Source: Streptosporangiaceae bacterium (GTDB lineage: Bacteria > Actinomycetota > Actinomycetes > Streptosporangiales > Streptosporangiaceae). From it: a stretch of DNA of 13,031 nt. Every line of letters starts with the position of its first letter. Positions within the stretch are counted from its first letter, which is position 1. Positions 1-6,517 of this stretch are shown here, in pieces. A model generated the notes under the pieces. That model did not search any database. It worked only from the letters and a program-made list of their open reading frames with translations, and had not been told where the DNA came from. A program made the position numbers and the translations under genes. Where the stretch lies: NCBI GenBank assembly GCA_030045175.1, contig JASIBM010000282.1:1-13031 (forward strand). Direction: 5' to 3'.

Positions 1-51
1 GCCGGGCCCGGGTCAGCGGACGAGGCCGGGCGTACCGTGCCGTTTCCCCGG

Positions 52-924
52 TCAGGGCCGGACCGTGAGCCCGAGCGTCAGTAGCAGGCCGAAGGCTAGC
101 TGAAGCCGGCCGGTCTGGCCGAGCACGGCGATCAGCTCGCGCCCGGAACTGCCGCCGGCGACGTGCCTGACCGGGACGATCGCCAGCGGCAGCGCGATCA
201 GCGTCGTGAGCGCGAGCGGAGCGGCGACGGCGACCGCGGCGGCCACGGCGAACGGCACGAGCCCGCAGCTCGCGAACAACAGCCGAGTACGCCGGTCGCC
301 CAGCTTGACCGCCAGCGTCCGCTTGCCCGATTCCTGGTCAGTCGGTATGTCGCGCAGATTGTTGATGACGAGCAGCGCGCAGGCCAGCAAGCCGACCGGA
401 ACCGACGCCGCGAGCGCGAGCCAGGTGAGCCGTCCCATCTGCACGTACGCCGTGCCGGTGACGGCCCCCACTCCGAAGAACACGAAGACGGACACCTCGC
501 CAAGCGCACGGTAGCCGTAGGGCCGGCTGCCCCCGGTGTAGAACCAGGCGGCGGCGATGGCCGCCGCGCCGAACAGCAGCAGCCACCAGGAGACCAGGGC
601 GGCGAGCACGAGGCCGGCCAGTCCGGCCACGGCGAAGCAGCCGAGCGCGGCTAGCAGCACCAGCCTGGGCTTGACCAGGCCGGACCCGACCAGCCGGACC
701 GGGCCAACCCGCTGCTTGTCCGTGCCCTTGATGCCGTCGCTGTAGTCGTTCGCGTAGTTGACGCCGACCTGAAGAGCCAGCGCGACGGTTAGCGCGAGAG
801 CGGCCCGCCAGGGGCTGAACTCGCGATAGCCCGCTGCGACCCCGGAGCCGACGGCCACGGGGACGATGGCTGCGGGCAGGGTGCGCGGCCGCGCGCCCCG
901 CACCCAGTTCTTAACGCCGGTCAC
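52..924 (-). CDS. menA: 1,4-dihydroxy-2-naphthoate polyprenyltransferase MenA
   Basis: Integral membrane prenyltransferase of the UbiA family. It attaches a polyprenyl chain to 1,4-dihydroxy-2-naphthoate, releasing CO2 and diphosphate, and makes demethylmenaquinone for the respiratory chain. The 290-residue product has the usual family length and about eight or nine hydrophobic segments. The first Asp-rich motif is at residues 59-69 (NDYSDGIKGTD) and the second at 188-202 (NNLRDIPTDQESGKR); these bind Mg2+ and prenyl diphosphate. The second motif followed by TLAVKLGD is typical of MenA rather than UbiA or heme O synthase. The N-terminal WVRGARPRTLPAA block is the usual MenA start, so the GTG at 924 is a good choice, although the Shine-Dalgarno is weak. 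The gene lies 85 bp downstream of the NERD gene on the same strand, and a 17-bp tandem repeat occupies the gap. No other men gene is visible. Confidence 0.95.
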   Translation of the reverse strand: MTGVKNWVRGARPRTLPAAIVPVAVGSGVAAGYREFSPWRAALALTVALALQVGVNYANDYSDGIKGTDKQRVGPVRLVGSGLVKPRLVLLAALGCFAVAGLAGLVLAALVSWWLLLFGAAAIAAAWFYTGGSRPYGYRALGEVSVFVFFGVGAVTGTAYVQMGRLTWLALAASVPVGLLACALLVINNLRDIPTDQESGKRTLAVKLGDRRTRLLFASCGLVPFAVAAAVAVAAPLALTTLIALPLAIVPVRHVAGGSSGRELIAVLGQTGRLQLAFGLLLTLGLTVRP

Positions 925-940
925 GACCTGCCCTGTCCTC

Positions 941-974
941 GGGTCATGAATGTCACAGGGTCATGAATGTCACA
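941..974. repeat. Perfect 17-bp tandem direct repeat upstream of menA
   Basis: GGGTCATGAATGTCACA occurs twice back to back (941-957 and 958-974), followed by GG. It occupies the 85-bp gap between the NERD gene and menA, 17-50 bp upstream of the menA GTG. Each copy holds the palindrome TCATGA. It could be a paired operator or a recent slippage duplication. Confidence 0.75.
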
Positions 975-1009
975 GGTTAGTGCAGGTCGAACGCGTCCCG
1001 TGCGCGGGG

Positions 1010-1846
1010 TCACCCGCCGTCGAGTGGCGGCAGTGCTTGCGCCGCCGCTTCGAGAATCTGGTCGATGTCCGCGGGGGTGAGGTGATAACCCGCCGTCTCC
1101 TTCGACTTGCGCCTGAAGTAGGTGCCGATCCGGCCGCCGTCGAAGATGTCGACGCCCTCGAACCGCATGACCTTCCAGGGAACTTCCGGGCCGTAGATGA
1201 TCATGACGGGCTGCACCCGCACCGGCTTTCCTAGCTCGGTGCCGATCATCGTCGCCGCCTGCGCCGCTTCTTCGCTGGCGTGGGTGATCCTGTCGATCTG
1301 GCTGGCCGGCCCGTGGAAGAACTTCCCGCCCTTCAGCCGGATGGTCAGCCTCCGGTCCAATCGCTCGGAATCGACGGAGAACACCCCGGCCGGGCCGACT
1401 ACGACGTGGTCGATGATGGTCTGGGTGCCGGGGATCTGGCAGGCGTTCAGCGCGTAGTACCCGGCTGCCCGCAACATCCGCAGGCGGCGCTCCGTGCTCC
1501 GCTGAGCCGACGTCACCCTGACGCTCGCCGGGATCACGTTGGTGGTCTTGGACCGGTAGACGACGTCGCCGATGACGTAGATCGCTGTCGCCGACACCGC
1601 GTACCGCCAGCCGAGGCCGAGCATGAAGCCGAGGTACACAGCCGCGGCGATGACGATCCTGGTGATCCACACCCGCGCCCGCGGGTCGGCGGCGAGCCTG
1701 GGGTTGACCAGCGGCCTGCCGATCAGCGGCAGGCTGGCGGACGACCCACCGGAACCCCCCGAGGTACTGTCCCTGGCGGGCACGGCGTCACGCGGGACGC
1801 TGCCGCCCGGGTCTCCGTCACCCGGGACCTCGTCCCGCGCTTCCAT
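1010..1846 (-). CDS. Membrane-anchored NERD-domain (nuclease-related) protein
   Basis: A 278-residue protein of unknown role. Residues 1-60 are a hydrophilic Gly/Asp/Pro-rich tail without predicted structure. Two adjacent hydrophobic segments follow (about 61-79 and 80-97), then a domain resembling NERD, a family related to PD-(D/E)xK nucleases. The visible NERD features are an ERRLRML helix (119-125) and a core strand pair, IDHVVVGPAGVFSVDSER (145-162). NERD proteins usually carry Asp in the IDHVVVGP strand (here D146) and an (I/V)-(D/E)-x-K strand. Here that strand reads VDSE, so the lysine is absent and nuclease activity is doubtful. The ATG at 1846 has no Shine-Dalgarno, but TACGCT lies 6 nt upstream (1853-1858, minus strand), as in a leaderless transcript. 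It may be cotranscribed with menA downstream; a functional link is not evident. The domain call is by eye. Confidence 0.8.
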   Translation of the reverse strand: MEARDEVPGDGDPGGSVPRDAVPARDSTSGGSGGSSASLPLIGRPLVNPRLAADPRARVWITRIVIAAAVYLGFMLGLGWRYAVSATAIYVIGDVVYRSKTTNVIPASVRVTSAQRSTERRLRMLRAAGYYALNACQIPGTQTIIDHVVVGPAGVFSVDSERLDRRLTIRLKGGKFFHGPASQIDRITHASEEAAQAATMIGTELGKPVRVQPVMIIYGPEVPWKVMRFEGVDIFDGGRIGTYFRRKSKETAGYHLTPADIDQILEAAAQALPPLDGG

Positions 1847-1852
1847 ACGCTG

Positions 1853-1858
1853 AGCGTA
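1853..1858 (-). promoter_or_regulatory. Possible -10 element of the NERD gene
   Basis: TACGCT on the minus strand ends 6 nt before the ATG at 1846, with no Shine-Dalgarno between. The spacing fits a leaderless start. No clear -35 is seen. Confidence 0.3.
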
Positions 1859-1918
1859 ACCGAATACCTACCTGGCGGACATCGGGCTGGCGATTTCGCC
1901 GCTCAGGGGCGGGGCGGG

Positions 1919-1948
1919 TAGACGCTGTCAGCATCGGAAAGCTACTGT
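1919..1948 (+). promoter_or_regulatory. Possible housekeeping promoter for the amidase gene
   Basis: TAGACG (1919-1924) resembles a -35 and TACTGT (1943-1948) matches the actinobacterial TANNNT -10, with 18 bp between them. The start point would fall at about 1955-1956, exactly on an in-frame GTG, implying a leaderless message and a start at 1956 rather than 1947. Inference from motif spacing only. Confidence 0.35.
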
Positions 1949-3392
1949 GCGTGACGTGACCCAGATTCATGACTTGACCGCGCTCGAGCAGGCCACGGCG
2001 ATCCGGGAGGGTGAGCTTTCGCCCGTCGAGATTGCCGACCACTACCTGGATCGCATCGACCGGCTGAACGCCTCGACCGGCGCGTTCTACACGGTGACCG
2101 CGGACCTGGCCAGGGAGCAGGCGACGGTCGCGGAGAAGCTCGTCGCCGAGAGCCGTCGCGCGGGCGGAGATCCGGCGAGGCTGCCGGCGCTTACCGGCGT
2201 GCCAATTCCGATCAAGGACCTGAACATGGTCGCCGGGGTCCGCGCCACCTTCGGCAGCACGGTGCTGGCTGAGAACGTCGCGACCATGGACGACTACGTC
2301 GTCATCGAGTTGCGCAAGGCAGGGATCGTCATCACGGGGAAAACAGCGACCCCCGAGTTCGGACTGCCCTGCTACACGGAGACGAAGGTAGGGCCACCGG
2401 CTCGTACGCCGTGGGATCTGTCCAGGTCGGCAGGCGGGTCGAGTGGCGGAGCGGCCTCGGCGGTCGCGGCCGGCCTGGCGCCTGCCGCGCAAGGCAGCGA
2501 CGGGGGCGGCTCGATCCGCATCCCGTCCAGCGTGTGCGGCCTGTTCGGGCTGAAGCCAAGCCGTGGCAGGATCTCGAATGGCCCGCTGATGCCCGACCTG
2601 GCCGGGCTTGGCACTGACGGGCCCATCGCCAGGACGGTCGCCGACGCCGCGCTCCTGCTCGACGCGATGACCTGCAACTACCCCGGTGACATGTACACCT
2701 TGCCGCCCCTGCCCGCCGGGGAGAGCTTCCTTGCCCACGCCCGCACCGATCCAGGCAAGCTCAAGATCGGCCGGTCCATTCGGAACATCGTGCCCGGCGC
2801 CAGCGTGCACGAGGACTGCGTGGCCGCGTACGACGACGCGAGCAGGCTGCTCGCTGATCTTGGGCACGACGTGGAGGATGTCGAGTTGCCGTTCGAGTCC
2901 GACGCCGTGCCGATGTTCGAGCTGCTCTGGTACTCAATGGCCACGCTGATGCCGGTCCCGGCCGACCAGGAGGCCGACCTGCTGCCGCTCACCAGGTACC
3001 TGCGCGAGCGTGGCGCCGAGGTGACTGCCGGCCAGTTGCTGTTCGCTCAGGCCTTCCTGCAGAGCGTGATGCGGTCCGCGCTGGAGGTCCTGAACCGCTA
3101 CGACGCCTTCTTGACCCCGACGCTTGCATCACCGCCCGTTCCTGTCGGCTACTTCGACGAGGTCTCGCCGGCCGAGAACTTCGAGCGGCAGAAGCGATTC
3201 ACGCCGTATACCGCGGTGTATAACATCTCTGGCCAGCCTGCGGTGAGCCTGCCGTTGTACTGGAACGCCCGCGGCCTGCCGGTCGGCGTCATGCTGGCAG
3301 GCCGGATCGGGGACGAGGCCACCTTGATCTCCTTGTCGGCGCAGCTCGAGGCGGCTAGGCCGTGGCGGGACAGGCACCCGCAGATCTGGTAA
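1947..3392 (+). CDS. Amidase, amidase-signature family
   Basis: Cytoplasmic amide hydrolase of the amidase-signature family, using a Ser-cisSer-Lys triad. The visible residues are K90 in PIPIKDLN, S165 in SAGGSSGG and S189 in GSDGGGSIRIPSS; the 24-residue spacing of the two serines is the usual one. Its 481 residues fit the family (about 450-510). The C-terminal part (TPTLASPPVP, then ISGQPAVSLP) is also typical. The substrate cannot be told: this branch includes 6-aminohexanoate cyclic-dimer hydrolases, aryl acylamidases and general amidases. It lacks a GatC or GatB neighbour, so it is not GatA. The start is uncertain. GTG at 1947 has a weak GGAAAG 5 nt upstream, while GTG at 1956 (478 aa) lies 7 nt after TACTGT and could be leaderless. 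The last 38 bp overlap the convergent transporter gene. Confidence 0.9.
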   Translation: MRDVTQIHDLTALEQATAIREGELSPVEIADHYLDRIDRLNASTGAFYTVTADLAREQATVAEKLVAESRRAGGDPARLPALTGVPIPIKDLNMVAGVRATFGSTVLAENVATMDDYVVIELRKAGIVITGKTATPEFGLPCYTETKVGPPARTPWDLSRSAGGSSGGAASAVAAGLAPAAQGSDGGGSIRIPSSVCGLFGLKPSRGRISNGPLMPDLAGLGTDGPIARTVADAALLLDAMTCNYPGDMYTLPPLPAGESFLAHARTDPGKLKIGRSIRNIVPGASVHEDCVAAYDDASRLLADLGHDVEDVELPFESDAVPMFELLWYSMATLMPVPADQEADLLPLTRYLRERGAEVTAGQLLFAQAFLQSVMRSALEVLNRYDAFLTPTLASPPVPVGYFDEVSPAENFERQKRFTPYTAVYNISGQPAVSLPLYWNARGLPVGVMLAGRIGDEATLISLSAQLEAARPWRDRHPQIW

Positions 3393-4317
3393 GTCGTCTT
3401 GTGGCGGCGAGGCTGGCCAGCACGGCGCCGCCGCAGGTAAGCGTCGCCCCGATGATCTGGAGCGGGGTCGGCCGCTGGCCCAGGATGACGGCGGCGAGCG
3501 CCAGCGAGGCGGCCGGCTGCAACAGCAGCATCAGCGACGAGACCACGGCTGGCAGTCGCGGCAGCGACGAGGTGATCAGCAGCCAGCCCGCGGTCTGGCT
3601 CAGCAACGCGAGCAGCGCGAGCCAGCCGATGCCGGGCCAGAGCGGATGCAGCGCCAGCCCGCCGAACACCAGGCCGAAGGCGAGTGAGGCAAGGGCAGTG
3701 CCCGCCGTCGCGTCGGCGACCGGCCCGGCGACGTGCGCGGAGCCCGCCGATGACCGGCGCAGCATGAGCAGGAACCCCGCGTAGGCCACTGACGTTCCGA
3801 CGCCATACCAGATCCCGGCCAGCGGGCGCGTGCCCGACCCGTGCGCGCCGACGAGGCCGGACACGAGCACGACCCCGAGCATCACGACCGGCAGCGCGAA
3901 CGCGACCGCGCGGCCCGGCCGCTCCCGCCAGGCCAGCCACGCGATGGCGGCCACGAACAGCACCTGCAGGTTGCCGAGAACGGTCGCCACGCCCGCCCCG
4001 ACATCGGCGATCGCGTGCGTCCACAAGATCAGGTCGACGGCCAGGAACACGCCGGCGCCGCCAGCACGCAGTCGCTGGGCCAGTGCGCGGCGGCCCAGCC
4101 TGCGCCGCTCGATCACGGCGAGGATCGCCAGCACGGGAAGCGCGAGCGCCGCCCGGTAGAACGCCGTGGCTACCGGGCTAGCCGCGGAGAGCACGACGAG
4201 CACGGCCGATGATGAGATGACGGTGGCGCCGAGCCCGGCCAGCACGAGCGGTCGCCCGGTAATGACCGTAGACTTCGATGGTCCTGTCACGAACTTAGAA
4301 TACGGGATCAGTTGCAT
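3355..4317 (-). CDS. EamA/DMT-superfamily transporter
   Basis: Inner-membrane transporter of the drug/metabolite (EamA) superfamily, a family of exporters of amino acids, metabolites or drugs; the substrate is not predictable. The 320-residue product has about ten hydrophobic segments arranged as two repeated five-helix EamA units (about residues 25-155 and 168-305). The first helix is followed by the family-typical SPVATAFYRAALALP (47-61). The second unit ends in the usual LLQPAASLALAAVILGQRPT hairpin with a following helix. The ATG at 4317 lacks a Shine-Dalgarno. GTG at 4290 (311 aa) lies 6 nt downstream of TATTCT on the minus strand and may be the real, leaderless start. Its 3' end overlaps the convergent amidase gene by 38 bp. 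It is divergent from malQ. Confidence 0.9.
   Translation of the reverse strand: MQLIPYSKFVTGPSKSTVITGRPLVLAGLGATVISSSAVLVVLSAASPVATAFYRAALALPVLAILAVIERRRLGRRALAQRLRAGGAGVFLAVDLILWTHAIADVGAGVATVLGNLQVLFVAAIAWLAWRERPGRAVAFALPVVMLGVVLVSGLVGAHGSGTRPLAGIWYGVGTSVAYAGFLLMLRRSSAGSAHVAGPVADATAGTALASLAFGLVFGGLALHPLWPGIGWLALLALLSQTAGWLLITSSLPRLPAVVSSLMLLLQPAASLALAAVILGQRPTPLQIIGATLTCGGAVLASLAATRRLTRSAGACPATA
4297..4302 (-). promoter_or_regulatory. Possible -10 element of the EamA transporter gene
   Basis: TATTCT on the minus strand ends 6 nt before an in-frame GTG at 4290. If used, the transporter would be a leaderless 311-residue protein and the ATG at 4317 would not be transcribed. No clear -35 is seen. 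Confidence 0.3.
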
Positions 4318-4321
4318 GATT

Positions 4322-4360
4322 ACGGACTGCCGTCTGCGGTATCCGCCAAGAGGAGTCCGT
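4322..4360. repeat. Nested inverted repeat between the transporter gene and malQ
   Basis: Arms ACGGACT (4322-4328) and AGTCCGT (4354-4360) are perfect inverted repeats. An inner pair, GCGG (4336-4339) and CCGC (4343-4346), sits around a 3-nt loop. It lies just upstream of the transporter ATG in the divergent intergenic region and could be an operator or an RNA hairpin. The match is exact, but the function is unknown. Confidence 0.4.
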
Positions 4361-4392
4361 GATCTCAGGAACGTGCGCGGCGCGGCGGGTGC

Positions 4393-4422
4393 GTGGCGGG
4401 TGGCGAGTGGCGAAACGTGGCG
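4393..4422 (+). repeat. Short GTGGCG direct repeats upstream of malQ
   Basis: Four copies of GTGGCG begin at 4393, 4400, 4407 and 4417. The first three form a perfect 7-bp periodicity (GTGGCGR). They lie 53-82 bp upstream of the malQ start. This could be an operator array or simple sequence in GC-rich DNA. Confidence 0.35.
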
Positions 4423-4442
4423 CTTGATGCGGCCCTGGCGAC

Positions 4443-4478
4443 ATGGTGCGGCGCATCGCGGCGATCATTAGTGGGTGA
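4443..4478 (+). other. Possible 11-codon leader ORF coupled to malQ
   Basis: ATG at 4443 opens MVRRIAAIISG, and its TGA stop (4476-4478) overlaps the malQ GTG (4475-4477) as GTGA. malQ has no Shine-Dalgarno of its own, so reinitiation from this mini-ORF is one way it could be translated. The mini-ORF itself lacks a clear ribosome binding site, so this is weak. Confidence 0.2.
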
Positions 4479-6502
4479 CACATGGCGAGCTGATCAGGCG
4501 GGCCAAGGCGCACGGCATGTCCGCTACCTACCTGGACTGGCGTGGCGAGCCAGTGCAGGTGGACCCGCTAGCCCTGGCGGCGATACTCGACGCGCTTGGC
4601 GACCCGCCCGCGCTAGGAGCGGGCGGGTCGGGTGGCCTGGGCGCGAGCGCGGGCAGTGCAACCGCGGACAGTGCAACCGCGGGCGGTGCGCACGCGGGCG
4701 GTGCGGACCGGGTGCCTCCGGCCGGCCGGCCGTGGCTGCCGCAGACCAGGCGCTGGGGGCTCACCGTGCAGCTCTACTCGCTGCGCTCACGAAGCTCCTG
4801 GGGTCACGGCGACCTGCGGGACCTCGCCGATCTCGCGCGTTGGGCAGGCCGCCAGCTCGGCGCGAACTTCATCTTGATCAACCCGCTGCACGCGACCGAG
4901 CCAGTCCCCCCGGTCAGCGACTCGCCGTACCTGCCGATGAGCAGGCGTTACATCAGCCCGCTTTACGTGCGGGTGGAGGACATCGCAGAGTTCGCCCGGC
5001 TCGGCGTCGCTGCGCGCCAGCTAGTCGAGGAGCTGGCCGATCCGCTGCGAGCCGCGAGCTGCACGTCGGAGCTGATCGACAGGAACCGGGTCTGGGCGGC
5101 GAAACTGCGGGCGCTCGAGCTCGTCCACATGGTCCGGCGCTCCGATGAGCGGGAGGCCGCGTTCCGCGCGTTCGCCCGCCGCGAGGGTGACGAGCTCACC
5201 GCGTGGGCGGCCTGGTGCGCGCTCGCCGAGGTGCACGGGCCCGACTGGCGTTGCTGGCCAGCCGAGCTTGCCGACCCGGCCCAGGCTATCCCGCTGGCGG
5301 CGAAGGGACGGCTGGCTGAGCGGGCCGCGTTCCATGCCTGGCTGCAGTGGCTCGTCGACGAGCAGCTCGCCAGCGCGCAGCGGGCCGCGCTGGCCGCAGG
5401 CATGGACATCGGCCTGATCGGCGACCTGGCCGTCGGCGTGCACCCCGGCGGCGCGGACGCCTGGGCGCATCAGGACCTGCTCGTCCGCGGCATGAGCGTC
5501 GGGGCGCCGCCAGACAGCTTCAACCAGCGCGGTCAGTCCTGGGGGCAGCCACCCTGGCACCCGCACAGACTCGCCGCGACCGGCGCGCGGCCGCTCGCTG
5601 ACCTGCTGCGCGCCTCATACCGGCACGTCGGCGGGCTCCGGGTGGACCACGTGATGAGCCTGATGCGCCTGTGGTGGGTGCCTGACGGCATGTCGCCCGA
5701 CCACGGCGCTTACGTGAACTACGACTACCAGGCCATGGTTGGCGCGCTGACCAGCGAGGCCGTGCGGGCGAGCGCGATCGCGATCGGGGAGGACCTTGGC
5801 ACGATCGACCCGTGGATCCGCGGCTACCTGGCCGATCAGCACGTCCTGGGCACCGAATTGCTCTGGTTCGCCCGCGAGCTAGACGGCACGCCGTTGCTTG
5901 ACCCGCGCCGCTGGCGCCGCATCTGCCTGGCGACCGTCGGAACGCACGACGTGCCGCCGATCTCCGGCTTCGTCACCGGCGACCAGGTGAGCGTGCGGGC
6001 GCGGCTAGGCCTGCTTAAAGATCCAGAAGCGGAACGCGGGTCCGCGGCGCTGGCCCTGTCGAGGTGGCGCGATGCCCTGATCGCCGAGCGCCTCCTGCCC
6101 GTCGATCCCGCCGTCCGCGCCGCGCTGGCCGGGGGAGTCGGCGTGGGTGCCGGCGTCGCTGTCGGGGCGGGCGCCGGACTCGCGGTCGGCGAGCGGGTCG
6201 GGCGGCAGGCCGAGCCGACGCCTGAGGAGTTCACCGTGGCGCTATACGGCTTCCTCGCGCTGACCCCGGCCCTGCTGATCGGAGTGTCGCTGGCCGACGC
6301 CGTCGGGGATCGCCGGACGCAGAACATCCCTGGCACCGCGCGCGAGTACCCGAACTGGCGCGTCCCGCTGTGCAACGGCGAAGGCGAAGCCGTCCTGCTC
6401 GAAGATCTCGATCAGATGCCGCTGGTCCACGCCGTGGTCAGCGCGGTGAGCCCGCATGATCGCGAAGAATTCGGCGCCGCCGGCGGCGCCTTTCCTTCGT
6501 GA
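4475..6502 (+). CDS. malQ: 4-alpha-glucanotransferase (amylomaltase), GH77
   Basis: Cytoplasmic disproportionating enzyme that transfers maltooligosyl units between alpha-1,4-glucans, part of maltodextrin and glycogen breakdown. The GH77 signatures are all present: the nucleophile D391 in LRVDHVM, the acid/base E439 in IGEDLGT, and D492 in TVGTHDVPP. The conserved blocks LHATEPVPPVSDSPYLPMSR and RRTQNIPGTAREYPNWRVPL are also visible. At 675 residues, with an N-terminal extension before TVQLYSLRSR (97-106), it is the long actinobacterial type. Two Gly/Ala-rich low-complexity stretches are odd: residues 45-77, containing a pentapeptide repeat, and residues 553-573. An in-frame TAG at 4469-4471 fixes the 5' limit, so GTG at 4475 is the earliest start. 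There is no Shine-Dalgarno. It is a single-gene unit, convergent with pepN over a 15-bp gap. Confidence 0.95.
   Translation: MTHGELIRRAKAHGMSATYLDWRGEPVQVDPLALAAILDALGDPPALGAGGSGGLGASAGSATADSATAGGAHAGGADRVPPAGRPWLPQTRRWGLTVQLYSLRSRSSWGHGDLRDLADLARWAGRQLGANFILINPLHATEPVPPVSDSPYLPMSRRYISPLYVRVEDIAEFARLGVAARQLVEELADPLRAASCTSELIDRNRVWAAKLRALELVHMVRRSDEREAAFRAFARREGDELTAWAAWCALAEVHGPDWRCWPAELADPAQAIPLAAKGRLAERAAFHAWLQWLVDEQLASAQRAALAAGMDIGLIGDLAVGVHPGGADAWAHQDLLVRGMSVGAPPDSFNQRGQSWGQPPWHPHRLAATGARPLADLLRASYRHVGGLRVDHVMSLMRLWWVPDGMSPDHGAYVNYDYQAMVGALTSEAVRASAIAIGEDLGTIDPWIRGYLADQHVLGTELLWFARELDGTPLLDPRRWRRICLATVGTHDVPPISGFVTGDQVSVRARLGLLKDPEAERGSAALALSRWRDALIAERLLPVDPAVRAALAGGVGVGAGVAVGAGAGLAVGERVGRQAEPTPEEFTVALYGFLALTPALLIGVSLADAVGDRRTQNIPGTAREYPNWRVPLCNGEGEAVLLEDLDQMPLVHAVVSAVSPHDREEFGAAGGAFPS
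4649..4708 (+). repeat. Four 15-bp tandem repeats inside malQ
   Basis: Four consecutive 15-bp units, GCGGGCAGTGCAACC, GCGGACAGTGCAACC, GCGGGCGGTGCGCAC and GCGGGCGGTGCGGAC, stay in frame and encode pentapeptides AGSAT, ADSAT, AGGAH and AGGAD. They fall in a linker before the catalytic barrel. In-frame units suggest expansion by slippage without harm to the enzyme. Confidence 0.8.
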
Positions 6503-6507
6503 TCATG
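6455..6507. terminator. Long hairpin at the malQ/pepN convergent junction, likely bidirectional terminator
   Basis: An 18-bp perfect palindrome (6473-6490, GGCGCCGCC joined to GGCGGCGCC) can form a 7-bp GC stem with a CCGG loop. It is enclosed by a second stem: CATGATCGCGAAG (6455-6467) pairs with CTTCGTGATCATG (6495-6507) over 13 positions, with one G-U wobble. TTTCCTT follows the inner stem on the + strand. The structure covers the last codons and stop of malQ and sits 11 bp from the pepN stop. Its position between converging genes fits a two-way terminator. There is no long U tract. Confidence 0.55.
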
Positions 6508-6517
6508 GCCGCGACGC

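Noticed and set aside
1..51. Palindrome CCGGGCCCGG (2-11) and end of a possible neighbouring gene
   Set aside because: Too short and too GC-biased to call a terminator, and no coding frame can be supported in 51 bases.
163..654. + strand open frame opposite menA
   Set aside because: Low-complexity Arg/Gly/Glu-rich translation with no motif; menA on the other strand has both Asp-rich motifs and membrane helices.
1818..2867. 349-codon minus-strand open frame opposite the amidase
   Set aside because: There is no family motif, it is Arg/Gly/Asp rich, and it lies opposite an amidase with a complete triad. Shadow frame.
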